A DNA stretch of 64,000 nucleotides from Sulfurospirillum arcachonense DSM 9755 (GCF_000597725.1 NZ_JFBL01000006.1:85622-149621), one strand, 5' to 3'. Numbered from the stretch's first letter, positions 29,839 through 39,951 are shown. Notes: generated by a model not told the origin, from the sequence alone. Program-made: numbers and translations.

Positions 29839-31996
29839 TTTCTTCTCTTGGCATTTTTTTAGGTGCATTTAACTTTTGTAACACTTCATCTCTTTTACCA
29901 TCAACAATAAGTTTTCCATTATCTAAAATAATCAATCTATCAACAAGTTCTAAAATTGAATTTTTATGAGTAATAAGTATTGTCGTTTTGCCAACAATAT
30001 TTTTTGCTAAATTGACTCGTATTTTAGATTCCATTACGTTATCAACTGAATTTGTGGGCTCATCTAAAAGCATTATAGGAGCATCAAGTAAAAATGCTCT
30101 TGCTATCGCTATACCCTGCTTTTGACCACCACTAAGACCATCTCCACGCTCACCTACGGGCATGTCATAACCTTTTGGGTGCAATTTTACAAAATCATCA
30201 ACTCCCGCTAACTTTGAAGCAACTAACATCTGTTTATCATTTATATATGGAGCTTTATAGATAATATTGTTTTTTACACTTCCTCTAAAAAGATTTACTT
30301 CTTGAGGAACATATCCAATATTTTTTCTTAAATCTGCTGGGTCAATTTGATTTATGTCTATTCCATCTATTAGTATTGTTCCACTCTCTGGTTTATACAA
30401 ACCAAGGATAAGCTTTTCAAGGGTTGTTTTTCCAGAACCAATTTTTCCAGCAATACCAACTCGTTCTCCTGCAAAAACTTTAAAAGAAACATTATCAAGT
30501 GCTTTTTTATCTTCATCTGGATATGAAAAAGAAACATTTTGAAACTCAATAAATCCATTAAATTTCACTCTATGTACAAACTCTTTTCCTTCAGGCCTAT
30601 CCACAGGCATTTTCATAATATCACTCAAATTTTTATATGCTGTTTTTGTATGTTCATAATTTGCAACCAAAGATGCGACTTGACCAAGTGGTGAGATTGC
30701 ACGAGATGAGAGTATAACTGTAGCGATAAGTCCACCCATAGTAAGCTCCATCTCTTGAATAAGATATACACCATATACTATTACTGCAACTGTATTTAAT
30801 TGAATAAAAAGAGCAGTCATCGTTGAAACAGAATTCGATAAAATTCTAGTAGTCAAACCTTTATTTGCTATTTCTCCTGAAGCTTCTTCCCATTGATACT
30901 GAGCATTTCCACTAGCACCCATAGTTTTTATTGTTTCTATATTATTTAAAGACTCTATAAGTACAGAATTTTTATGAGCTGCTGCTTCATAAGAGCTTTC
31001 AATACTTTTATGAAGTGGTCCTTTTATAAAAAGTGTATAAATCAAAATTGCCAACATAATAGAAATAGGTGCCCAAACAATAGAACCGGCTATAAGATGA
31101 ATTACAAATAAAAATATTAATACAAAAGGAAGGTCAATAAGAGTTGCAACAGTAGTAGAAGTAAAAAATCCTCTAATACTTTCAAATTCTTTCAGATTAT
31201 TTGCAAAAGAACCAACTGATTTTGGACGTACTGCCATATTTAAACCCATTACTTTTTCAAAGATAATAGAGGACATAATTATATCACTCTTTTTACCCGC
31301 AACTTCTAAAAAATAAGCCCTAATAAATTTTAAAACTGTATCAAGACCATAAACAACAACAACACCAATAGCCAGTACCCAAAGTGTTTCTATCGCATTA
31401 TTTGGAACAACTCTATCATATACATTCATTACAAAAAGAGGACTTGCTAAAACAAAAATATTGATAACTAATGAAGCGAAAACAACATCTGTGTATATCT
31501 TTTTTGATTTCCATAAAGTTCCCCAAAACCAATGTGTTTTATTGTTATTTAAAACAAAATCTTCTTTTTCGTCGTTTCTATACTCTTTTTTTATATAAAA
31601 AGCATATCCTAAATACTCTTCATTCAGTTCATCTATATTAACCCATATTTCAGCTTCTTCATAATCAGGTAAAATTATCTTTGCATATTTTTTCTCCATA
31701 TCAAACTCATCAAGAATACATGCTTTATTATCTTTTAGTATTAAAATACAAGGAAGAACTAAAGAAGAAATTTCTTTTAAATCTCTTTGAACTAATTTTG
31801 AAGAAAATCCAGCTCTTTTTGCAGCTCTTGAAAAACCTGATTTAGGTTTATCTAATGAAAACAACTCTGGAGAAGCTTCTCCTTTTGCAGTAGGGAGTCC
31901 ATCTATAAGGGACTCCGCTGTAAAAGGTTGATTATTTAACCTTGTAATTATTACAAGACATTGCAATAATGGATCAACATAAAAATTATCTTTCAT
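29825..31996 (-). CDS. Type I secretion ABC transporter, permease/ATPase (LapB/LssB-like)
   Basis: Inner-membrane exporter (723 aa) for the adhesin. An N-terminal C39-like domain (about residues 1-140) lacks the catalytic Cys of true peptidases, as in RTX exporters, and probably docks the substrate. A six-helix membrane domain follows (about 160-440), then an ATPase with Walker A GKIGSGKTT, signature LSGGQKQGIAIARAF and Walker B IMLLDEPT. It starts 2 bases after the TolC-like stop codon. Family and operon position make the role clear; substrate identity is inferred from the adjacent adhesin. Confidence 0.95.
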   Translation of the reverse strand: MKDNFYVDPLLQCLVIITRLNNQPFTAESLIDGLPTAKGEASPELFSLDKPKSGFSRAAKRAGFSSKLVQRDLKEISSLVLPCILILKDNKACILDEFDMEKKYAKIILPDYEEAEIWVNIDELNEEYLGYAFYIKKEYRNDEKEDFVLNNNKTHWFWGTLWKSKKIYTDVVFASLVINIFVLASPLFVMNVYDRVVPNNAIETLWVLAIGVVVVYGLDTVLKFIRAYFLEVAGKKSDIIMSSIIFEKVMGLNMAVRPKSVGSFANNLKEFESIRGFFTSTTVATLIDLPFVLIFLFVIHLIAGSIVWAPISIMLAILIYTLFIKGPLHKSIESSYEAAAHKNSVLIESLNNIETIKTMGASGNAQYQWEEASGEIANKGLTTRILSNSVSTMTALFIQLNTVAVIVYGVYLIQEMELTMGGLIATVILSSRAISPLGQVASLVANYEHTKTAYKNLSDIMKMPVDRPEGKEFVHRVKFNGFIEFQNVSFSYPDEDKKALDNVSFKVFAGERVGIAGKIGSGKTTLEKLILGLYKPESGTILIDGIDINQIDPADLRKNIGYVPQEVNLFRGSVKNNIIYKAPYINDKQMLVASKLAGVDDFVKLHPKGYDMPVGERGDGLSGGQKQGIAIARAFLLDAPIMLLDEPTNSVDNVMESKIRVNLAKNIVGKTTILITHKNSILELVDRLIILDNGKLIVDGKRDEVLQKLNAPKKMPREENVEK

Positions 31997-31998
31997 TT

Positions 31999-33363
31999 TT
32001 ATAATTGTTCTTCTTCTGTTTGGGGTAACTCATCTACTACATCTGATTGTGAATTACTTTCTTCTCCTAAACCAACTTGATTTGCGAAGCTTTTATCGAT
32101 ATATGATGTAAGAGTGCCTATGCTCTCTATAATTCTATATTGAGCAAGAATATAATCATATTTTGCTACAACTAATTCTCTATCTGCAGAATACAATTCT
32201 TCTTCTGTATCTAAAATATCCAATAAAGTTCTTCTACCTAAATCAAACTCTTCGACATATGAGGTGAGTGTTTTTTGACTTAAATCTTTATGCGTTATAA
32301 GATAACTCATTTGCTTTTCTAATGAAGTATAAGCTACCCAAGATAATCTTATACTCTCTTCTACCCTTCTTTTTAAATCATCAAAAACTTTCATTTCTTG
32401 ATGAAGTTCACTAATACTTTTTTGTTTACTTGAAGTATCTGCATTTCCGTTAAATAAGTTGTATCTAAACCTTAACATAATTGAAGAAGAATCATCATCT
32501 CCCTCAACACCACCAACATCTCTATTCCAATCTTGTCTAGCTTCTAAATCTAATTGTGGATAAAAAGCTTTTTTAGTAATATTAAAATTACTTCTAGCAA
32601 CTTTTATATTTGCTCTTTGAACCTTTAAAGATGGATTGAGTTTATTTGCTTCTGCAATAGCTTGATCTTTTGAAGTAGGAAGTGTTTTAACAGCCATAGG
32701 TTCATCTAAATCATCAGGATGAACGAAAGATCCATATACTTTTATAAAATTACTTACTGCATCTTCATAATTATTCATTTGCACAATGTAATTTGACTCA
32801 GCTAATGCCATACGACTTGAACTTTGTTCTAACTCAGAATTTGCTCCAACACCTGAATCTATTCTCTCTTTAATTTTAGAATTTATTTTTTTATGTGTTT
32901 CAACATTTGCTTCAGCAAAACTCAATAACTCTTTTTGCTTAAATAATTCAGTATAAGCCTCAACCATAGATAATGATAGTTGATTTGCTTTCTCAATTGT
33001 ACTGTAAGCAGCAGAATTGACCCTATAATTTTGCTTTTCTACATTTTTTTGTGTACCAAAACCTTCAAAAATATTTTGAGTTAATACAATAGCAGCTTCT
33101 TGCCTATCCAACGTTTTATTTTCATAACCTGTATTATTGTTTTTTGTTCTTTCCTTACCTATTCCAGCTACTAAATCTAACTTTGGATAATAACCAGATT
33201 CTGCAATACTAACATCTTGTTTAACTGAACGAAAATAATTAATTCTCTCTTGTACTAATGGATTAGTATTTAATACATTCTTAACAGTCTCATCAAGAGT
33301 TACCGCAACGCCAACTAAAGGTAATGCAACAATAGATGCTACCAACATAAGTTTTGTTTTCAT
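31999..33363 (-). CDS. TolC-family outer membrane channel (LapE-like)
   Basis: Outer-membrane efflux channel of 454 aa for type I secretion. A signal peptide is visible (MKTKLMLVASIVALPLVGVAVT), then two repeats of the TolC helical region: LDETVKNVLNTNPLVQERINYFRS and AIAEANKLNPSLKVQRANIK, and GRRTLLDILDTEEELYSADRELV near the C-terminus. An acidic tail (residues about 430-454) follows. The ATG at 33363 has AAGGGG upstream. It leads the operon tolC-like, ABC, hlyD-like, luxR-like, whose promoter carries the tandem CACGT operator. Confidence 0.93.
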   Translation of the reverse strand: MKTKLMLVASIVALPLVGVAVTLDETVKNVLNTNPLVQERINYFRSVKQDVSIAESGYYPKLDLVAGIGKERTKNNNTGYENKTLDRQEAAIVLTQNIFEGFGTQKNVEKQNYRVNSAAYSTIEKANQLSLSMVEAYTELFKQKELLSFAEANVETHKKINSKIKERIDSGVGANSELEQSSSRMALAESNYIVQMNNYEDAVSNFIKVYGSFVHPDDLDEPMAVKTLPTSKDQAIAEANKLNPSLKVQRANIKVARSNFNITKKAFYPQLDLEARQDWNRDVGGVEGDDDSSSIMLRFRYNLFNGNADTSSKQKSISELHQEMKVFDDLKRRVEESIRLSWVAYTSLEKQMSYLITHKDLSQKTLTSYVEEFDLGRRTLLDILDTEEELYSADRELVVAKYDYILAQYRIIESIGTLTSYIDKSFANQVGLGEESNSQSDVVDELPQTEEEQL

Positions 33364-33422
33364 AATAAACCCCTTAAAAGTTATATGATTGCTTGCTTCA
33401 AATATTCACAAGATCATGATTT

Positions 33423-33475
33423 ATTATACAAATACAAAACCACGTTTTGCTCACGTAATATTAAAATGTTATAAT
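33423..33475. promoter_or_regulatory. Divergent promoter region of the secretion operon and the HisKA_2 kinase
   Basis: CACGTTTTGCTCACGT at 33441-33456 is followed on the minus strand, 12 bases on, by a perfect TATAAT (33428-33423) leading to the TolC-like gene, and on the plus strand, 13 bases on, by TATAAT (33470-33475) leading to the kinase gene. Neither has a consensus -35, and the operator covers both -35 positions, suggesting activator-dependent transcription. Confidence 0.6.
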
Positions 33476-33508
33476 TTAATTATTATAAATTATTCTGAAA
33501 GTAAAATT

Positions 33509-34690
33509 TTGAAATCATTTAATACTGATTATAACCAAGAAATTAGAAGTGTTATAAAAACAAGAAGAAAAAAAGTTCTTTTAGCAATGTATATATTATG
33601 TATGATACTTTTTTTTACTTTAATTTTAAAAGATATGTATATAGGAAATTACATGTATACTTTTCCTAAAGTAATTGGCATCTTTTTTATTTTTATCTCA
33701 TTTTTTACTTTATACAAAAAAATGAGATATAACTATGCTTCTTATGCTATCTTATTCATTGTAGGTATTACTACCATTTTAACTATTTTTATCAATCAAT
33801 TTCATGATTTTACACCAGTTTTTATAATTCCATTTTCAATAAGTACATTTTTTTTATTTAGTTGGAAAAAGGGTATATTTATTAACTTAGTATTTTTTAT
33901 AACATTTTCTTTTATTATCATATTTAACGAAAATCACTTTAACTATACCGATTTAATGAGATATGAAGCTTCTTTAGTAAATTTCATCATTATTATTTTG
34001 GTTATTTTTATATTTACATATATTTATGAAATAACAAGAGTTGAATCCTATAAAATGCTTTTATCTTCTAATACTAAAAAAGATTTACTTTATAATGAAA
34101 TCCATCACCGTGTAAAAAATAATTTAAATATTGTATCTTCTATGCTAGCAATGCAAGCGCAACAAGAAAATAAACAAGTACAAAAAATCCTTTCTACTAG
34201 TAAAGCTAGAATTGACTCGATGGCTCTAGTTCATTCTATGTTGTATGTAAGCCATGATTTAGAAAAAGTTAATGCAAAAGAATTTATTGAAAAATTAACC
34301 CTAAATTTAATTAACTCTTCAACAACTAATATTCAAATTGAACATAAAATAAAAAATATAGCATTACCTTTAAATGAAATTATGCCTATTGGTCTTATTA
34401 TAAATGAATTACTAACAAATAGTATTAAATATGCTTTTATAAATCAACCTGATCCGAAAATTTTGATAGTTTTAAAAATCGTCGGGAAAAAAGTTCTGTT
34501 AATTTATCATGATAATGGATTAGGGATTAATAATGAAAAAGAAAACCTAGGTCTAAAATTGGTCAAATTAAATGTAAAACAATTAAAAGGTTCATTAGAA
34601 ACTAAACAAAATGGTGGACTTATGTATAAAATCAAATTTACAAAAACTATAAAAACAAAGGAACTATATGTACAAAATTTTGATAGTTGA
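33509..34690 (+). CDS. Membrane sensor histidine kinase, HisKA_2 type
   Basis: Sensor kinase with about six membrane helices in the N-terminal half and no obvious periplasmic loop domain, then a HisKA_2 phosphoacceptor region (EIHHRVKNNLNIVSSML, His200 from this start) and an HATPase domain (LIINELLTNSIKYAF; YHDNGLGI). The open frame extends back to ATGs at 33389 and 33416, but these lie upstream of the probable promoter (TATAAT 33470-33475); I therefore favour the TTG at 33509, with GAAAG seven bases upstream, giving 393 aa. Its end overlaps the response regulator by 23 bases, so they form a two-component pair. The signal is unknown. Confidence 0.83.
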   Translation: MKSFNTDYNQEIRSVIKTRRKKVLLAMYILCMILFFTLILKDMYIGNYMYTFPKVIGIFFIFISFFTLYKKMRYNYASYAILFIVGITTILTIFINQFHDFTPVFIIPFSISTFFLFSWKKGIFINLVFFITFSFIIIFNENHFNYTDLMRYEASLVNFIIIILVIFIFTYIYEITRVESYKMLLSSNTKKDLLYNEIHHRVKNNLNIVSSMLAMQAQQENKQVQKILSTSKARIDSMALVHSMLYVSHDLEKVNAKEFIEKLTLNLINSSTTNIQIEHKIKNIALPLNEIMPIGLIINELLTNSIKYAFINQPDPKILIVLKIVGKKVLLIYHDNGLGINNEKENLGLKLVKLNVKQLKGSLETKQNGGLMYKIKFTKTIKTKELYVQNFDS

Positions 34691-35351
34691 AGATGAATTA
34701 ATACCAGCAGAATATCTTAAAAGTATTTTAGAAACTAGAGGTTGGGAAGTAGTTGCTATAGTAGATAACTGTAAAGATACAATAAAAAGTGTAAAAAAAT
34801 ATAAACCAAATTTGATTTTGATGGATATAATGATAAATGGTTCCAAAAGTGGATGTGAGACAGCAATAGAAATTAGAAAGACTAGTAATTGTGCCATTAT
34901 ATTTACCACCTCTTATGCGAATGAGGAGATGATTAGTTATGCTATGGAAATACAGGCTGAAGGCTATATGATTAAGCCCTATAACGAAAAAGAAATTATA
35001 GCTACAATATCCCTACTAAGTGCTAAACAAAATGGAAATAACAATCATTTTAAAATTACAAGATTAATTGGAGGGTTTTCTTATATACATGAGTCCAATT
35101 TATTATATAAAGATGCACAAATAGTAAAACTCGGTCCAAAAGCTATTAAGCTTATCCAAATTTTATGCTCCCATAGAGATAAATTTGTCTCTTATAAAAA
35201 ACTCTACGAATATATATGGGAAGGAGAAATCAACTTAAAAAAACTTCAAATGGTTGTATATCGTATTAGAGAAGTTTGTGAAGTTGACTTTTTAGAAAAT
35301 ATCAATGGAGTAGGTTATCAGATTAAGATAGACCACTCCTTTCATGATTAA
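34668..35351 (+). CDS. Response regulator, receiver plus OmpR-type winged helix
   Basis: Cytoplasmic response regulator (227 aa). The receiver domain has acidic residues Glu8/Asp9, phosphoacceptor Asp53 (LILMDIM), TTS and the conserved Lys in YMIKPY; the C-terminal winged helix (about 140-225: LGPKAIKLIQILCSHRDKFVSYKKLYEYIW, then RIREV, GVGYQIKI) matches the OmpR/PhoB class. It overlaps the kinase gene and is its likely partner. Position next to the secretion operon suggests it may regulate it, possibly through the CACGT element; this is inference. Its stop overlaps the convergent ftsK stop by 4 bases. Confidence 0.92.
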   Translation: MYKILIVEDELIPAEYLKSILETRGWEVVAIVDNCKDTIKSVKKYKPNLILMDIMINGSKSGCETAIEIRKTSNCAIIFTTSYANEEMISYAMEIQAEGYMIKPYNEKEIIATISLLSAKQNGNNNHFKITRLIGGFSYIHESNLLYKDAQIVKLGPKAIKLIQILCSHRDKFVSYKKLYEYIWEGEINLKKLQMVVYRIREVCEVDFLENINGVGYQIKIDHSFHD

Positions 35352-37504
35352 ATAATTTCTCTTTGACCTTTAGAGTTTTGAGCAGATAATATACCCATGG
35401 TTTCTAACTGTTCTACTATACGTGAAGCCCTATTATAACCTATTTGCAACCTTCTTTGAATGTAACTAATGGAACATTTTTTCTCATTTTGAACAATAGC
35501 TTTTGCTTCTTCAAAAAGCTCATCTATATCTCCACTCATAGTACTATCACTTGAAGTTGATACATCAGAATCACTCTGTTTTAAAAAACTTTCATCATAA
35601 GAGACTGGTCTTTGTTTTTTAAGATATTCTACTATCTCTTCTATTTCATCTTCACTTGCAAAAGGAGCATGAAGTCTAATAAGCCCTGAACTTGAAGGTG
35701 GAGTAAAAAGCATATCACCTCGTCCTAAAAGAGAATCTGCTCCCGTCGCATCAAGAATAACTTTACTATCTATTTTAGAACCAACTTTATAACTTATGCG
35801 ACTTGGAAGATTGGCTTTAATAAGCCCTGTTACAACATCTACTGAAGGACGTTGCGTAGCAACTATAAGATGTATACCACTCGCTCTTGCCATCTGAGCA
35901 AGACGTGCAATGTAAAATTCAACTTCTTTTCCACTATTCATCATCAAATCAGCTAACTCGTCTATAATAACAACAATATAAGGAAAAGGATCAAGCCCAA
36001 GTTTTTTTGCTTTTTCATTATAATTTTCAATATTTTTTGTTTTTGATTGACTCATAATTTGATAACGTCTTTCCATCTCTGAAACCATATTTGCTAAAGC
36101 AATTATCGCTTGTTTTGGTTTTGTAATCACTGGAGTTAATAGATGAGGAATATCATTGTATATAGAAAACTCTAGCATCTTAGGATCAATCATAAGAAGT
36201 TTCAAAGTATCTGGAGAGTTTCTATAAAGTAGTGAAAGTAACATAGAGTTAATACCTACACTTTTTCCACTTCCTGTAGTTCCCGCAATTAAAAGATGTG
36301 GCAATTTTTTTAAATCTGTTATAAATGGATTTCCTACAATATCTTTACCAAGTGCAATAGTAAGAGGAGATGATGCTTTGATAAAAATATCACTCTCTAA
36401 AACTTCTTTTAAATATATAGTTTCAATTTTAGCATTTGGAACTTCGATTCCAACAACATCCTTCCCCGGAACTGGAGCTTGAATACGAATTGTTTTTGCT
36501 TTTAAAGCCATCGCTAAATCATCTTGTAAGGTCAATATTTTAGAAACTTTTACATGTGGTGCTGGTTTAAACTCAAATGTTGTAACAACAGGACCAGAGT
36601 ATGTTCTTACAACATCACCATCAATTTTAAATCTTTTTAATTTTTCTAATAAATCAGATATTTTTCTATCTATTTCACTTTCATTTATATTCTTACTTTT
36701 TTTAGGAGGTGATGTCAGCATTTTTAGTGGTGGCAATCTATAATCTTTTGGTGCAGCGTGTTCACCCTTTTCAATCTCATCTAAAAGTTTTTTATTCTCT
36801 TCAACTTCACTAATTATTTCAACGTGATGATGTTCTTCTTTATTTTCTATTTTTACTTCTACATCTTCACTTATAACATTTTCTTTTTTTACTAATTTAA
36901 CACTATCAGCATAATCTTCTGGATTGATATCATCTTGTGTTATCTCTTTCTCAACTATCTCTTTTTCTTCTTCATAACTATTTACATACTTGTTGTCATC
37001 TTCAGTTTCTTCTTTAACTTCATCTTCAAAATCACTTTTATTCCCTTTTTTAGGTAATTTATGATTTACAAATGAAAGCATATCATCTGCTGTTGTATTT
37101 AAAATAATACTAAAAGAAAGACTCGCAATAGCTATAATAAAAAGCCATACACCTAATATTCCTATGAAAGATTGCAATATTTCAACTATTGAAAAACCTA
37201 AATAGCCTTGTAATGGAGACTTTACAACAACAGCTTGAAACATTAAAAAAGAAAACATCAAAAGAGTCATTGATAAAATAATCTCTATTTTTCTTGCATT
37301 AAAATTACTATCTCTATAAAAAAACAGTGCAGGAAGTATCAATAAAAAAGGATAAATATAAGAAATATAACCAAACCAAGTTTGATTCCAATGACCTAAA
37401 ATAGAACCAAAGCTTCCTACAAAACTAGCTTCAGGAAGAAGTGTCGCTACTCCAAAAAAAAGTAAAAAAGCAATAGATATAATAAATAATGTCTCTTTTA
37501 AAAT
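35348..37504 (-). CDS. ftsK: DNA translocase FtsK (probable ATT start)
   Basis: Septum-anchored DNA pump that clears and resolves chromosomes at division. The protein has N-terminal membrane helices, an acidic low-complexity linker, an ATPase with Walker A GTTGSGKSVG (about residues 408-417), Walker B YIVVIIDELADLM, and a C-terminal gamma winged helix (YIQRRLQIGYNRASRIVEQLE) that reads KOPS-type sequences. A start at the TTG at 37342 would delete the first membrane helix: the same frame is open upstream and encodes LFIISIAFLLFFGVATLLPE, clearly part of FtsK. No ATG, GTG or TTG lies in that extension; AAAGGA followed six bases later by ATT (37504-37502) is the best start, giving 718 aa. Function certain, start inferred. 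Confidence 0.9.
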   Translation of the reverse strand: MLKETLFIISIAFLLFFGVATLLPEASFVGSFGSILGHWNQTWFGYISYIYPFLLILPALFFYRDSNFNARKIEIILSMTLLMFSFLMFQAVVVKSPLQGYLGFSIVEILQSFIGILGVWLFIIAIASLSFSIILNTTADDMLSFVNHKLPKKGNKSDFEDEVKEETEDDNKYVNSYEEEKEIVEKEITQDDINPEDYADSVKLVKKENVISEDVEVKIENKEEHHHVEIISEVEENKKLLDEIEKGEHAAPKDYRLPPLKMLTSPPKKSKNINESEIDRKISDLLEKLKRFKIDGDVVRTYSGPVVTTFEFKPAPHVKVSKILTLQDDLAMALKAKTIRIQAPVPGKDVVGIEVPNAKIETIYLKEVLESDIFIKASSPLTIALGKDIVGNPFITDLKKLPHLLIAGTTGSGKSVGINSMLLSLLYRNSPDTLKLLMIDPKMLEFSIYNDIPHLLTPVITKPKQAIIALANMVSEMERRYQIMSQSKTKNIENYNEKAKKLGLDPFPYIVVIIDELADLMMNSGKEVEFYIARLAQMARASGIHLIVATQRPSVDVVTGLIKANLPSRISYKVGSKIDSKVILDATGADSLLGRGDMLFTPPSSSGLIRLHAPFASEDEIEEIVEYLKKQRPVSYDESFLKQSDSDVSTSSDSTMSGDIDELFEEAKAIVQNEKKCSISYIQRRLQIGYNRASRIVEQLETMGILSAQNSKGQREII

Positions 37505-37545
37505 AGTAAATCCTTTACATGTAATGGCGCGATTATATCAAATGT

Positions 37546-39951
37546 TTACATGTAGTTCAATAAAGACATAGAATTTATTTTTGTAACAGTCGATAACATA
37601 GCTTGATATGAATTAGCTAGTTGTTGAAATTTCATATAAGCTTCCCCAACATCTGTATCAATTACTTCTGAACGAATAGTTTGAACATTGACACTCAATA
37701 GTGTTGAGCGTTCATTAGCATATGTCAGTGCATTTGAATAGGAACCTATTTTCGTATGTTCATTAGTAACGTGTTCCATTAAATGATCTATTTTTAATAA
37801 AGAATTTTGCATACCAATATTTCTAGGATCACCACTCTCACTATCCATTCTAAAAGTTCCACTTCTTACTGCTTCAATCATTTCATCTAAATCTTTAAAA
37901 AAATCAATTGTTGGCTCTTCTATGCTAATCATATCATTTGCCATAAAACTAAGAGAAGATGAAGTTGTAGCATTATCTGAATTGTCATCATACATACTAA
38001 ATTCTATAGGAGATTCAGAATTAAATTTATCATATATTTCTAATCTACCCTTATAATCCAAATTAACTTCAACTGCACCTGAAGCAGAGCTTATTGCACT
38101 CTCATAATCAGCTGGTGTATTAGTTGCAGCTGGTATGTTATTAGACGTTATCAGAGATACTACATCTGTTAATTGTTTGTATGTTACATCATCTGCCATT
38201 GTTCTGTTACCATCTGCATCATACACATTATAATAAGTAGCCCCACCATCTAACGTAAATCTAGCTCCAGTTAATGGATCATTGGTTAATTCTATCTCTG
38301 CACTAAAAGCATTTCCTTGGTTATCAACTCCATTTAACTCAAATGTAGTCTCATCACCAGCCACAGAGATATCATCAAAAGTTTTTATTCCCGCAACGTC
38401 TATAAGTTTAGTATTTGAAGTGGCATATTCATTTGTACTTTTTACTACTTGAGAAATATTACTTGTAAGTTTATTACCATCTTTTGTAAATCCACGTCTT
38501 TCGTAATTCATAGTATCTGGAACAGAAAACCCTCCCACTGCTGCAGGATTAGAAGCTGCATCTCTTGCAATTAAAGTTGCAGTTAAGTTGCCTGTTGCAT
38601 CATCTACAATAATTTGCCCATTTTCTAATCTAGCTGAACCCGCTACTAGTGGTGGAACTTGTGTAGCTTCAATAGTACTTAATAAATCTTGAACTGTACC
38701 AGTTACTAGAATTATTGTACCATTTACATTAACATCAACTACCCCAGCAGGCATAAAACTATTTAAAGTGTCAGTGGCAACTACATCACTTCCATCAGTA
38801 TTTTTAAGAGGATACCCTACACGAAATAACCCAGGATTATAAGTATCTTCTCTTTGCACAATTGTATTTGCAGAATTTGTAGTTGTAAAATTACTTTTTG
38901 AAAACTCTATAATATCAACATTAGGATCAGCAAGTAAATCATCAATATCTCCAGCAGCACCTACATCTGCATTACCTGCAGTACCAGCTGCAGCATCCCT
39001 ATCAACTGCACCAAATATATTCATTTCTAAAAGTGAATTTCCATCTTTTAAATCTTTTATTTCTATTTGCCCATGAGCATTTAATGAAACATCAACAACA
39101 GTATTAGTAGTTGTGTTACCATACTCTTGTCCTATTTTTTCTAATAAATCACTTACTTTAGAAGTAGAAGATACTTCTATTTGTGATGAAAATGTTGTTC
39201 CATCAGATTTTCTTCCGGAAACATAAAACACACTATTGGGATCATTCGTACTATCTGTATCAGTATCTCCCACCATATCTCTTATAGTGTCATTTTCAGT
39301 TAAATATTCTTCTAATGAAACATCACCGTTTCCAAGCATCTCATTTGGATGAAGTTTTGATTGATTTAACATTTTAACATTAGTAGAAAGAGTTTTATTA
39401 TAATCACCATCAGCACCAAGAAAAAGATCTTGACCACTTATATTATATGGTAGTGTCACTCCTGAACTAATCAAAGCTTCTACAGATCCATCATTTCCAT
39501 TATAATTTCCATTGATATCTATTGGTTTAGTATCAACTGCTGATCCTGAAAATAAATACTGACCATTAATAGATGTATTTGATAAATTCATTAAATCACC
39601 TTTTAATGCTTGTAGTTCATTAGCAATAGCATTTAAACTAGAAGTTGACTGACCTCCATTAGAAGCTTGTATTAATTTATTTTTAAATTGTGTTAATGAT
39701 TCTGTAAATTCATTTAAAGTTTGATCAGTGTTTTTTGCATAAGATTGAGCTTTTGAACTACTTTCTTTCGTTTGTTCTAAAGTAGCTACTTCATAGTTTA
39801 AACGCATAGTATCAACATACACACTACTATCTTCAAAACTATTTTGAATCTTTTTTCCACTCATCTGTTGATTAACTTTATATAACTCTTGCTGATTTTT
39901 TTGATAGTCATTAATAGAATTTGTATAAAAAAGTGAATTAGATATTCTCAT
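37546..39951 (-). CDS. flgL: Flagellar hook-filament junction protein FlgL
   Basis: Hook-associated protein 3 joining hook and filament. The flagellin-like N-terminus (MRISNSLFYTNSINDYQKN, helical D0/D1 segment) and the C-terminal helix (YEVATLEQ-type N-terminal partner; end region AYMKFQQLANSYQAMLSTVTKINSMSLL) are recognisable; the 801-residue length, with a long variable central part, fits the enlarged FlgL of Campylobacterota. I chose the ATG at 39951 (GAGG about six bases upstream) because it puts the conserved MRIS at the N-terminus; an upstream ATG at 40023 adds an unconserved 24 residues. No other flagellar gene is nearby. Confidence 0.9.
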   Translation of the reverse strand: MRISNSLFYTNSINDYQKNQQELYKVNQQMSGKKIQNSFEDSSVYVDTMRLNYEVATLEQTKESSSKAQSYAKNTDQTLNEFTESLTQFKNKLIQASNGGQSTSSLNAIANELQALKGDLMNLSNTSINGQYLFSGSAVDTKPIDINGNYNGNDGSVEALISSGVTLPYNISGQDLFLGADGDYNKTLSTNVKMLNQSKLHPNEMLGNGDVSLEEYLTENDTIRDMVGDTDTDSTNDPNSVFYVSGRKSDGTTFSSQIEVSSTSKVSDLLEKIGQEYGNTTTNTVVDVSLNAHGQIEIKDLKDGNSLLEMNIFGAVDRDAAAGTAGNADVGAAGDIDDLLADPNVDIIEFSKSNFTTTNSANTIVQREDTYNPGLFRVGYPLKNTDGSDVVATDTLNSFMPAGVVDVNVNGTIILVTGTVQDLLSTIEATQVPPLVAGSARLENGQIIVDDATGNLTATLIARDAASNPAAVGGFSVPDTMNYERRGFTKDGNKLTSNISQVVKSTNEYATSNTKLIDVAGIKTFDDISVAGDETTFELNGVDNQGNAFSAEIELTNDPLTGARFTLDGGATYYNVYDADGNRTMADDVTYKQLTDVVSLITSNNIPAATNTPADYESAISSASGAVEVNLDYKGRLEIYDKFNSESPIEFSMYDDNSDNATTSSSLSFMANDMISIEEPTIDFFKDLDEMIEAVRSGTFRMDSESGDPRNIGMQNSLLKIDHLMEHVTNEHTKIGSYSNALTYANERSTLLSVNVQTIRSEVIDTDVGEAYMKFQQLANSYQAMLSTVTKINSMSLLNYM

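Noticed and set aside
28462..33363. Secretion operon considered as an RTX toxin system
   Set aside because: No acyltransferase (HlyC) or toxin gene is present; the partner is a LapA-like adhesin with a retention module.
33389..33508. Kinase start at ATG 33389 or 33416
   Set aside because: Both lie upstream of the likely promoter and operator, and the added 40 residues do not look like a domain or helix.
37340..37342. TTG start for ftsK
   Set aside because: It would remove a conserved membrane helix encoded just upstream in the same frame, and it has no ribosome site.
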